Positions 17,194 through 24,767 of a stretch of DNA of 64,000 nt are shown in pieces. Numbering within the stretch: the stretch's first letter is position 1; every line of letters begins with the position of its first letter. The stretch is from Polaribacter glomeratus (lineage in GTDB: Bacteria; Bacteroidota; Bacteroidia; Flavobacteriales; Flavobacteriaceae): assembly GCF_002954665.1 (NCBI RefSeq), contig NZ_MSCM01000001.1, forward strand, positions 1,438,836 to 1,502,835. The letters are read 5' to 3'. The position numbers and the translations under genes were made by a program. The notes under the pieces are model-generated. The model was given only the letters and a program-made list of their open reading frames with translations. It did not search any database and was not told where the DNA came from.

Positions 17194-17363
17194 ATGAAAA
17201 AAATTGCAGTACAGATATATAATTCTATATCAAATACACCTGAAACTTCCAAAATCATATCTGAAACTCTAAAACCAGATCGAGAATTGAATTCCAAATA
17301 AAAAGTAGAACACATTATTTATTATAGCACAATAAAATTTTTCTTCAAATATTAGAAGAATAA
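17194..17363 (+). pseudogene. Truncated and frameshifted third BLUF copy
   Basis: From ATG 17194 the peptide KIAVQIYNSISNTPETSKII matches the N-terminus of the intact BLUF protein (SISNTEITTEIV) and ends at a stop after about 35 residues. In a shifted frame at 17310-17360 the similarity continues as THYLL-stop-HNKIFLQILEE, matching TGCLLFYNKVYLQLLEG of the intact protein, including the flavin-contacting glutamine. Everything beyond about residue 52 of the BLUF domain is missing. The remnant ends 24 bases before the first membrane-PAS gene. Confidence 0.8.
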
Positions 17364-17387
17364 AATGTAATGATAAAATTTATTTAA

Positions 17388-18665
17388 ATGAAGATAAGTC
17401 CCCCTACTGAAGTCAAAGAGTTAAATTTAGCAAGTTATACTTCTAAAATAATTATAACTTCTTGTCTTTTAATAAGTCTAATTGTAATTCTGGGTTGGAG
17501 CATTAACTCCCAAAAAATTTTAATACTATTTACAGGTAATCCTTCAATGAAGTTAAACACTGCGTTCGTTTTACTTTTTGCTGGTATTAATTTAATTATT
17601 TTTAATTTTGAAGATAAAATTTACATTAAAATATATAAACTTCTTTCAATTACAACCATTCTCATTGGTTTAATTACCTTATTTGCGAATGCAGGTTTCT
17701 ATTTTTTTGATATAGACAATTTTTTAATTAATGATGTTTTTCATGAAATTAACCCAGGTAGAATGTCTCCAACATCATCTATTTGTGCAGTATTAATTGG
17801 TATTAGCTTTTTACGTTTTAAATCTAACAATACAGTTTTCTTAAAACTTAGCAACCATACCTCTAAAATAGCTTCCATAATTTCGCTGATATCCTTAATT
17901 TCTTATATTCTAATTATACCGCAAGAAAATAAAATACCTATATTTAAAACAATGTCTTTGCATACTTCTATATTATTCTTTGTAATCTCTTTAGAATTAA
18001 TGTTTAGAAGAAAAAAATCTATTTTTAACAAATTATTTTTCAGCACATATTTAGGAAGTAAAAACTTTAGAAGTGCACTTCCACTAATTATAATTTATCC
18101 TATTGTAATTTCTAACCTATTATTACTTGGTTTTGCTGAAAATTGGATTAGTGCAGACGCAGGTATTCTTATTTATACCGTAATCATTATTCCTGTTGCT
18201 ATTCTTTATGTTTCTAGATTTGCATTAAATATAAATTTTATTGAAAAAGAAAGAAAAATTCTTGACATGAAATTAGAAGCTCATAATTTAAACCTAAATA
18301 ATTTTAATAAAGCTTTAGATTTAATAGCAACCATGGCAGTAACTAATAAACAGGGAGTTATAACCTATGTAAATGATTCCTTTTGTGAAATCTCACAATA
18401 TTCTAAAAAAGAATTAATTGGATCTACTTTTAAAATAATACACTCTGGATATCACGAACCAGCTTTTTTTAAAAAGATGCAAGAAACTATGAAAACAGGA
18501 GAAATATGGTCTGGTCAAATAAAAAACAAAGCTAAAGACAATTCTTTTTATTGGGTTGATGCTAAAATAATACCTTTTAAAAATCGTAAAAAAGAGATAA
18601 CAGGCTATATCCACATAATACAAGAAACATCAACCGAAACTAAACCTAATAATATGATTTCTTAA
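17388..18665 (+). CDS. Membrane-bound PAS-domain sensor without output domain (copy 1)
   Basis: Protein of 425 residues. About seven or eight membrane helices fill residues 19-280, with the conserved loop motifs GNPSMKLNTAFVLLFAG and NPGRMSPTSSICAVL. A short coiled coil (285-310) leads to one C-terminal PAS domain (about 310-412) with the S-box pattern ITYVNDSFCEISQYSKKELIG, HSGYH and a W-x-G-x-I-K-N-K strand. There is no kinase, GGDEF, HTH or methyl-accepting region, so it is an orphan sensor or a truncated kinase. Similar N-terminal domains (with a MKxNTA motif) precede kinases and cyclases in other bacteria. It is a tandem paralogue of the next gene and follows the BLUF cluster. Confidence 0.75.
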   Translation: MKISPPTEVKELNLASYTSKIIITSCLLISLIVILGWSINSQKILILFTGNPSMKLNTAFVLLFAGINLIIFNFEDKIYIKIYKLLSITTILIGLITLFANAGFYFFDIDNFLINDVFHEINPGRMSPTSSICAVLIGISFLRFKSNNTVFLKLSNHTSKIASIISLISLISYILIIPQENKIPIFKTMSLHTSILFFVISLELMFRRKKSIFNKLFFSTYLGSKNFRSALPLIIIYPIVISNLLLLGFAENWISADAGILIYTVIIIPVAILYVSRFALNINFIEKERKILDMKLEAHNLNLNNFNKALDLIATMAVTNKQGVITYVNDSFCEISQYSKKELIGSTFKIIHSGYHEPAFFKKMQETMKTGEIWSGQIKNKAKDNSFYWVDAKIIPFKNRKKEITGYIHIIQETSTETKPNNMIS

Positions 18666-18846
18666 AACTAATAACTGTGAATAACCTTAAGGGAAATTTT
18701 AAAAAACAGCAAACAATTTAATTAAATAAATTTCTTGTCAATAATTTAAAACCGAATTAAATTTATTAAAACGCAACTAACAAAAAATTAGATTTTATAA
18801 AAACTATTAATTTAATTTTTATATTCATCATTTATGTATTATCCCT

Positions 18847-20124
18847 ATGAAATACTTACCCAAAAAATTAAGTTCTGCAAACATTTTTACACTATTTCCT
18901 AATAAATTTTTAGCTAATTTTATTATTACTGTCTCAACCTTATTAAGTTTATCTGTTATTTTTTTATGGTATATAGAGTCCGAAAAAGCTTTAACGTTAT
19001 TAACAGGCACTGCAACAATGAAGTTTAACACTGCTTTGGTTTTTCTTTTTGCTGGTGTAAACTTATTTATCATTAATAAAAAAAAACCAGTATTAAACTC
19101 AATTTATAATACACTCTCCTTTTTAATTATTTTAATTGGTTTATTGACTTTAGTTGAATATACAAACTTTTCTTATTTTGAAATCGACAATTATTTTATC
19201 AAAGATGTTTTTTCAGAAACCAATCCTGGAAGAATGTCTCCTGCCACGGCAATTTGTTCCGTACTATTAGGGGTAGGTTTTTTAGGTTCCAAATCTAAAA
19301 ATATGGTTTTTTTAAGGTTTAGTCAAAACACTGCATTAGTAGTTTTTATAATTTCATTAACGGCGTTGATAGCATATATTTTAATTATACCAACAGAAAA
19401 TAAAATTTATATCTTTAAAACAATGTCTTTACAGACAGCTATATTATTTTTTGGTATTTCTCTAGATTTAATTTTAAAAAGAAAGATATCACTATTTCAT
19501 AAACTCTTTTCTAGCAGGTATCTAGGTAGCGAAATTTTTAAAAGAACGCTTCCTTTAATAATTATTTTCCCTGTGGTAATTGCAAACTTATTATTACTTG
19601 GAATTAGCGAAAATTGGATTAGTATAGACTTTAGTATCCTTCTTTTTACTGTTATAATGATACCACTTGGGCTTTTATATATATCACGAATTGCAATGAA
19701 ATTAAATAATACAGAAAAAAATAGACACAGATTAGAAAATAATTTAGTGCAACAAAATAAAAAGTTAAAAAGCTACGAACAAGCTCTAAATAAAACTGCA
19801 ATATTCTCGATAACAGATATTAATGGAAATATGATGTATGCAAATAATTCATTTTGTGAAATTTCAAACTTTTCAAAAGAAGAACTTATTGGTAATTCTC
19901 ATCCTTATCTAAATGCTAGGTATCAAGAAAATAATTTATTTAAAAAAATATGGAATACTATTAATTCTGGAGAAATCTGGAAAGGAGAAATTAAAAATAA
20001 ATCAAAAAAAGGTAAAGTATATACAGTAAACACAACAATTATTCCTGTTAAAGACGCCAATGGAACTATCAAAGAATTTATAGAAATAAACAACAGTTTA
20101 GTTTATAATGCTGAAAAAAATTAA
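18847..20124 (+). CDS. Membrane-bound PAS-domain sensor without output domain (copy 2)
   Basis: Tandem paralogue of the upstream gene, also 425 residues, with the same architecture: membrane helices over about 20-280 (GTATMKFNTALVFLFAG, NPGRMSPATAICSVLLG, IFKTMSLQTAILFF), a coiled coil (about 283-312, with KNRHRLENN), and a C-terminal PAS domain (about 315-415: MMYANNSFCEISNFSKEELIG, then GEIWKGEIKNKSKKG). No output domain is present. The two proteins share perhaps half of their residues in the membrane part, so the duplication is not recent. 181 bases of AT-rich DNA separate them, so each may be transcribed alone. Confidence 0.75.
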   Translation: MKYLPKKLSSANIFTLFPNKFLANFIITVSTLLSLSVIFLWYIESEKALTLLTGTATMKFNTALVFLFAGVNLFIINKKKPVLNSIYNTLSFLIILIGLLTLVEYTNFSYFEIDNYFIKDVFSETNPGRMSPATAICSVLLGVGFLGSKSKNMVFLRFSQNTALVVFIISLTALIAYILIIPTENKIYIFKTMSLQTAILFFGISLDLILKRKISLFHKLFSSRYLGSEIFKRTLPLIIIFPVVIANLLLLGISENWISIDFSILLFTVIMIPLGLLYISRIAMKLNNTEKNRHRLENNLVQQNKKLKSYEQALNKTAIFSITDINGNMMYANNSFCEISNFSKEELIGNSHPYLNARYQENNLFKKIWNTINSGEIWKGEIKNKSKKGKVYTVNTTIIPVKDANGTIKEFIEINNSLVYNAEKN

Positions 20125-20142
20125 TAGGTGTCTAAAATAAAT

Positions 20143-21144
20143 TTAATGTAATATTTTAAACAACAATTCTTTTAAGATATCTTCTTGAGTTTGATTTGCT
20201 CCAACACCTTTACTTTTAACATCAGCATCTCTTAAAAATGCAATTACTTGGGCAACTTTACGCATTGGATAATTTCTACCTGCTAAAAAATATTCATCTA
20301 TAAAATAAGGGCTTACGCCTAAAGCTCTAGCAACAGAACTTTTAGACTTATCTTGTAAACCATGAAACAATAAGAGTTGTGTAAAAAAACTATTCAACAA
20401 GGAAATAGTCATCACTGTTGGGTTGTTCTTCGGATTTTCGGAAAAATAATTAATAATTCTGTTCGCTTTTAAAATGTTCTTCTCGCCTACTGCTTTGCGC
20501 AACTCAAAATTATTAAAATCTTTAGAAATACCTATATTATCCTCAATATGTTTATCATTAATAACCGTTTCTTTTGGCAGAATAATCATTAATTTATCTA
20601 ACTCGTTCGATATTTTACTTAAATCAGTTCCTAAAAACTCTACCAACATTTGTGAAGCTTTGGGCTCAATCTGGTATTTTTTGCCACTTAAAACTCTTCT
20701 AATCCAGTCAGAAACCTGATTTTCATATAACTTTTTACTTTCATAAATTAAACCAAATTTAGCAATGGCTTTGTGCAGTTTTTTACGTTTATCAAGCTTT
20801 TTATATTTATAATTTAAAACTAAAACAGTTGTTGGTTGCGGATTTTCTGCATAAGAAACCAATTTCTCTATGTTTTTACTTAAATCTTGTGCTTCTTTAA
20901 CAATTATAACTTGCCTTTCTGCCATCATAGGGTAACGCTTTGCTGCCGATACAATATCTTCTATTGTAGAATCACGTCCATACATTACTTGTTGATTAAA
21001 GCCTTTTTCTGTTTCTTCTAAAATATTTTCTTCAATATAATCAGAAATTTTATCAATATAATAAGGTTCTTCTCCCATTAAAAAATAAATAGGTTTTATG
21101 TTTCCGTTTTTAATATCTAAAACAATGTTTCTTATTTCGTTCAT
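20143..21144 (-). CDS. holA: DNA polymerase III subunit delta
   Basis: Clamp-loader delta subunit, which opens the beta sliding clamp during replication. The 333-residue length and motifs fit the family: an N-terminal KPIYFLMGEEPYYID, the ATPase-like fold without a usable Walker A, and the C-terminal collar domain (FSENPKNNPTVMTISLLNSFFTQLLLFHGL, quoted here in parts as NPTVMTISLLN and FFTQLLLFHGL). Its start abuts the stop of the upstream P-loop gene (21145), so the two are co-translated. It converges on the membrane-PAS gene with only 18 bases between stops. Confidence 0.92.
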   Translation of the reverse strand: MNEIRNIVLDIKNGNIKPIYFLMGEEPYYIDKISDYIEENILEETEKGFNQQVMYGRDSTIEDIVSAAKRYPMMAERQVIIVKEAQDLSKNIEKLVSYAENPQPTTVLVLNYKYKKLDKRKKLHKAIAKFGLIYESKKLYENQVSDWIRRVLSGKKYQIEPKASQMLVEFLGTDLSKISNELDKLMIILPKETVINDKHIEDNIGISKDFNNFELRKAVGEKNILKANRIINYFSENPKNNPTVMTISLLNSFFTQLLLFHGLQDKSKSSVARALGVSPYFIDEYFLAGRNYPMRKVAQVIAFLRDADVKSKGVGANQTQEDILKELLFKILH

Positions 21145-21633
21145 TTATTCTTTTATGATTATAGCAGTTAGTAACTCTGCTTCTGTAAGAGTTTCAAACC
21201 AAGTTTCCATAAATTCAAAATCCTTTTCAGTTACTACAAAGTCAAAGGTTTCTCCTTTTTCAACATTTCTTTTTAGAACTCTCTCTTTTCGTATTTCTTT
21301 CGGAATATTTAAAAAATGAATTCTAACTTCAATGTTATGTTTCTTAGCAAAATTTCTATATTTTTCTCTGTGTAAAAATTTAGAAAGCCCAACATCTAAA
21401 ATACTATCGACTTTTGCGTTTTCTAATTGTAAAATTAAATTCTGCATCAATAATTCAGCCCTTTCAATGCGTTCTAAAAACCAATCTAAACCATCTTTTT
21501 CTGTTTTATCAGGAAAAAACAATATTTTATTCCATTTATCTATCGTAAAAATAACACCATTTGATTCGGCCTTCATTCTATTTGCGTAGGTAGATTTGCC
21601 TGCACCAGTATTACCTACTAATAAATGTATCAT
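21145..21633 (-). CDS. P-loop ATPase/kinase-like protein (AAA_33 / zeta-toxin-like fold)
   Basis: Small P-loop protein of 162 residues with Walker A GNTGAGKST at about 7-15. A DKWN motif after beta-2, an ILDVGLSKF segment and a lid-like RKERVLKRNVEKG region follow, as in small nucleotide- or sugar-phosphotransferases and uncharacterised AAA_33 kinases. The substrate is unknown. It is directly coupled to holA (stop and start touch) and lies head to head with the HsdR_N-like gene. No antitoxin-like partner is present, so a zeta-toxin role is not supported. Confidence 0.7.
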   Translation of the reverse strand: MIHLLVGNTGAGKSTYANRMKAESNGVIFTIDKWNKILFFPDKTEKDGLDWFLERIERAELLMQNLILQLENAKVDSILDVGLSKFLHREKYRNFAKKHNIEVRIHFLNIPKEIRKERVLKRNVEKGETFDFVVTEKDFEFMETWFETLTEAELLTAIIIKE

Positions 21634-21659
21634 AACTGATTTTTATTTACTTTTGATTG

Positions 21660-22103
21660 ATGATAAAACTCAATCTACCAACTTATAATTTCCGACTCAA
21701 AAGTAAAGAAAATAAGACGCTTATTTTTGATAAATTGAGAAAAAAATATATGGTTTTAACTCCAGAAGAATGGGTTCGTCAGCATTTTGTACGTTTTTTA
21801 ATTGATAAAAAAAACTACCCAGCATCATTAATTGCTTTAGAAAAACAACTAACAATTAATAATCGCAAAAAAAGAACAGATATTTTAGTTTTTAATAGTA
21901 AAGGTAACCCTGAGATTATTGTTGAATGTAAAGCGCCCTCTATTAAAATTACACAAGATACTTTTGATCAAATTGCACGTTATAATTTAAAGTTAAAAGC
22001 TAACTTCTTAATTGTAACCAACGGTTTAGAACATTTTTATTGCAAAATGGACTTTGAAAATGAAACCTATATTTTTTTAAAAGAAGTTCCTAATTACAAG
22101 TAA
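21660..22103 (+). CDS. HsdR N-terminal-like nuclease-fold protein
   Basis: Stand-alone protein of 147 residues resembling the N-terminal nuclease domain of type I restriction R subunits (PD-(D/E)xK fold): TPEEWVRQHFVRFLI, then the candidate active site RTDILVF...EIIVECKAP (Asp, Glu-x-Lys) and a QIARYNLKLKANFLIVTNG strand-helix unit. ATG 21660 is preferred to the overlapping TTG at 21657. No helicase, specificity or methylase gene is nearby, so this is not a restriction system. Genes of this kind next to holA are, from memory, usual in Bacteroidetes, suggesting a housekeeping DNA-repair or unknown role. Confidence 0.78.
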   Translation: MIKLNLPTYNFRLKSKENKTLIFDKLRKKYMVLTPEEWVRQHFVRFLIDKKNYPASLIALEKQLTINNRKKRTDILVFNSKGNPEIIVECKAPSIKITQDTFDQIARYNLKLKANFLIVTNGLEHFYCKMDFENETYIFLKEVPNYK

Positions 22104-22265
22104 ATTCACTCATTTTAAATAAATTTATACAAATTTTAATATGTATAATAGTTTCAAAATCATTTTAAATAGAACCATATTCCTTTATCTTAAAAAGGAT
22201 AAGATAAATAGGAATATTCCCCTTTTTATTAGGAGAAATTTATTAGAAAACTAATTTTTAAAATG

Positions 22266-22273
22266 TAAATTCG
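22266..22273 (+). promoter_or_regulatory. Possible -7 box of the glycosyltransferase gene
   Basis: TAAATTCG resembles TAnnTTTG with one change and ends 5 bases before the TTG start codon, so the message would be nearly leaderless. Confidence 0.35.
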
Positions 22274-22278
22274 CACAC

Positions 22279-23277
22279 TTGAAAATAGCTATAGTCATAT
22301 TAAATTGGAACGGAAAAAAATTGTTAGAACAATTTTTACCATCTATCGTAAAATTCAGCTCAAATGAAGCAGAAATTTACGTGGCTGATAATGCATCAGA
22401 AGATACTTCTATCTCCTACATAAAAACTAATTTTCCGTCTGTAAAAATTGTAAAAAACTTAGAAAACGGTGGCTATGCAAAAGGGTATAATGATGCTTTG
22501 CAAAAAATTGAAGCAGACATTTACTGCCTCATAAATTCGGATGTAGAGGTTACTCAAAATTGGCTCTCTCCTATTCTAGATGTTTTTACTTCGGATGAAA
22601 ACACCGCAATTATTCAACCTAAAATACTAGCATTTAAAGACAAAACAACTTTTGAATATGCAGGTGCTGCTGGAGGTTTTATAGATCTGTACGGCTATCC
22701 TTATTGCAGAGGACGCGTTTTTAATCACCTAGAAAAAGATAGAAAACAATTTAATGATGTCTCAGAAATATTTTGGGCGTCTGGTGCTTGTTTATTTATT
22801 AGGGCAAACGTATACCACGAATTAAATGGTTTTGACGAAGATTATTTTGCTCATCAAGAAGAAATTGATTTGTGTTGGCGAACTCAAAATATTGGTTATC
22901 AAGTAAAATACGTAGGCTTATCAACTGTTTATCATGTTGGCGGTGCTACTTTAAAAGAAACAGATCCGCAGAAAACTTACTTAAATTTTAGAAATAGTTT
23001 ACTAAATGTAGTCAAAAATGTTCCTAAAAAATGGTTCTTATTTGTAATTTTTTCTCGTTTAATTTTAGACGGGATTGCAGGACTCAAGTTTATTCTTGAA
23101 CTAAGGCCAATTCATACATTCGCAATTCTAAAAGCACATTTTAGTTTTTATAGAAATTTTTATAAATTTTTAAAAAAACGCAAAGTATTGCAAAAAAAAT
23201 TAGATTATAATCTGCACACAAGTATTGTTTGGCAATATTTTATTCTTGGTAGAAAAAAATTTAAGGATCTTAAATAG
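22279..23277 (+). CDS. Family 2 glycosyltransferase
   Basis: GT-A-fold inverting glycosyltransferase of 332 residues. The N-terminus KIAIVILNWNG, the nucleotide-binding YVADNASEDTS, the metal-binding segment INSDVEVTQNW and the acceptor-side motif WASGACLFIRANVY...GFDEDYFAHQEEIDL are typical of rhamnosyltransferase-like GT2 enzymes that build cell-surface glycans. A hydrophobic C-terminal part (about 255-300) may bind the membrane. The gene starts with TTG: the family N-terminus begins exactly there and no in-frame ATG is near. It stands alone, 176 bases after the HsdR_N-like gene. Donor and acceptor sugars cannot be told. Confidence 0.9.
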   Translation: MKIAIVILNWNGKKLLEQFLPSIVKFSSNEAEIYVADNASEDTSISYIKTNFPSVKIVKNLENGGYAKGYNDALQKIEADIYCLINSDVEVTQNWLSPILDVFTSDENTAIIQPKILAFKDKTTFEYAGAAGGFIDLYGYPYCRGRVFNHLEKDRKQFNDVSEIFWASGACLFIRANVYHELNGFDEDYFAHQEEIDLCWRTQNIGYQVKYVGLSTVYHVGGATLKETDPQKTYLNFRNSLLNVVKNVPKKWFLFVIFSRLILDGIAGLKFILELRPIHTFAILKAHFSFYRNFYKFLKKRKVLQKKLDYNLHTSIVWQYFILGRKKFKDLK

Positions 23278-23362
23278 TTGATTTTCCAATAAAAAAAATC
23301 AAAAAAGCGCTAACTAATATAAAAACGTTAAAACCTAAGTTTTGAACTTTAAAAATTTAATC

Positions 23363-23983
23363 CTAAAGTATCTCTAAACTTCCTTTACCTTCTCTAATTA
23401 CAACAGGGTAACCGTCTGTTAAATCTATAATTGTAGAAGCATAGTTATCGCCGTAACCACCATCAATTACAACATCCACTAAATGATTCCATTTTTCGAA
23501 AATCAATTCTGGATCTGTTGTGTATTCTAAAACATCATCATCATCTCTTATCGATGTAGACACAATTGGGTTTCCTAAACTAGAAACTAGAGCTCTCGCT
23601 ATATTATTATCAGGTATACGAATACCTACCGTTTTTTTATTTTTAAAGGCTTTTGGAAGGTTATTGCTACCTGGTAAAATAAAAGTATAAGGACCAGGCA
23701 ACGCACGTTTTAAAAGCTTAAAAGTTGGCGAATCTAACTGCTTAACATAGTCTGATAAGTGGCTTAAATCATTACAAACAAAAGAGAAATTAGCTTTGTC
23801 TAATTTAATGCCTTTTATCTGCGCTATCTTTTCTAGGGCTTTAGTGTTTGTAATATCGCAACCTAAACCATAGACCGTATCTGTAGGATAAATAATTAAT
23901 CCTCCATTTTTTAAAATTTTAACAACCTGGTCAATTTGTTTTTGATTTGGATTGTCATTATATAATTTAATAAATTCTGCCAT
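23363..23983 (-). CDS. tsaC: L-threonylcarbamoyladenylate synthase
   Basis: YrdC/Sua5-family enzyme that makes threonylcarbamoyl-AMP from threonine, bicarbonate and ATP for the tRNA t6A37 modification. The 206-residue protein has the YrdC core: GGLIIYPTDTVYGLGCD, KRALPGPYTFILPG, KKTVGIRIPDN and PIVSTSIRDD. It is the short TsaC-like form without the extra Sua5 domain. ATG 23983 is preferred to an upstream in-frame TTG (23998), which would add five residues from the terminator region. It follows the RprY-like gene in the same direction but is separated from it by a strong terminator. Confidence 0.92.
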   Translation of the reverse strand: MAEFIKLYNDNPNQKQIDQVVKILKNGGLIIYPTDTVYGLGCDITNTKALEKIAQIKGIKLDKANFSFVCNDLSHLSDYVKQLDSPTFKLLKRALPGPYTFILPGSNNLPKAFKNKKTVGIRIPDNNIARALVSSLGNPIVSTSIRDDDDVLEYTTDPELIFEKWNHLVDVVIDGGYGDNYASTIIDLTDGYPVVIREGKGSLEIL

Positions 23984-23996
23984 AGTATAAAAATAC

Positions 23997-24030
23997 AAAA
24001 AAACTCAACTTGAAATATACAAGTTGAGTT
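23997..24030 (-). terminator. Terminator of the rprXY-like operon
   Basis: On the minus strand, AACTCAACTTG pairs perfectly with CAAGTTGAGTT (24002-24012 and 24020-24030) and a T-run follows. It ends 14 bases before the tsaC start codon, so the tsaC promoter must lie in or right after the hairpin. Confidence 0.85.
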
Positions 24031-24054
24031 ATATTTTATAGGGAAATTCTTTTT

Positions 24055-24756
24055 TTAAGTCTTATCTACTAACCTAAATCCTTCTCCATGAATGTTTAAA
24101 ATCTCAACATTCTCATCTACCTTTAAATACTTTCTTAGTTTTGCAATGTAAACATCCATACTTCTAGAAGTAAAGTAGTTATCGTCTCTCCAAATTTTAG
24201 TAAGCGCTAATTCTCTTGGCATTAAATCATTTTTATGAATTGCCAACATGCGTAACAGTTTGCTTTCTTTAGGTGATAATTTAACGGGCTCTGCATCTTT
24301 ACCAATAGATAAATGACGTAATTTAGAATTAAAGAAAAGAGAACCAATATTAAATTCAAATTCTTCTGATTCTTTAGATTGATCGCTTTCTTTTCTTTGT
24401 AAAATTGCTTTAATTTTGTGCAATAATACCTCAGAATCAAAAGGTTTGTTTAAATAATCGTCTGCACCTACAGAATATCCTTTTAAAACATCTTCTTTTA
24501 AAGTTTTTGCTGTTAAAAAGATTATTGGCACTTCTTTATTTGTTCCTCTAATATCTTGCGCTAAAGAAAAACCATCTTTTCTTGGCATCATTACATCTAA
24601 AATACATAAGTCATAATCACTATTTTTAAACATGATTAAACCTTCTATACCATCTTTTGCATGCGTAACATTATAATCGTTTAATGCTAAATAATCTTTT
24701 AAAACGGTTCCGAAATTTGGATCGTCTTCTACTAATAGAATCTTTTTACTTCCCAT
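24055..24756 (-). CDS. OmpR-family response regulator (RprY-like)
   Basis: Response regulator of 233 residues. The receiver domain (5-120) has the acidic pocket E10-D11-D12, phospho-acceptor D54 (CILDVMMP) and K104 (YLNKPF). An OmpR/PhoB-type winged helix follows (about 135-230: LSPKESKLLRMLAIHKND, ALTKIWRDDNYFTSRSMDVY, ILNIHGEGFRL). It is 11 bases downstream of its kinase. Length, order and motifs match the RprX/RprY pair of Bacteroidetes, an essential or stress-linked system in some species; orthology is inferred from memory of the family. A terminator closes the operon. Confidence 0.93.
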   Translation of the reverse strand: MGSKKILLVEDDPNFGTVLKDYLALNDYNVTHAKDGIEGLIMFKNSDYDLCILDVMMPRKDGFSLAQDIRGTNKEVPIIFLTAKTLKEDVLKGYSVGADDYLNKPFDSEVLLHKIKAILQRKESDQSKESEEFEFNIGSLFFNSKLRHLSIGKDAEPVKLSPKESKLLRMLAIHKNDLMPRELALTKIWRDDNYFTSRSMDVYIAKLRKYLKVDENVEILNIHGEGFRLVDKT

Positions 24757-24767
24757 TTTATATACTT

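Noticed and set aside
21145..21633. Zeta-toxin of a toxin-antitoxin pair
   Set aside because: No epsilon-like antitoxin gene adjoins it; the gene is fused in operon structure to holA.
21660..22103. Type I restriction-modification system
   Set aside because: Only an HsdR-N-like domain is present. There are no helicase, methylase or specificity genes, and the neighbours are housekeeping genes.
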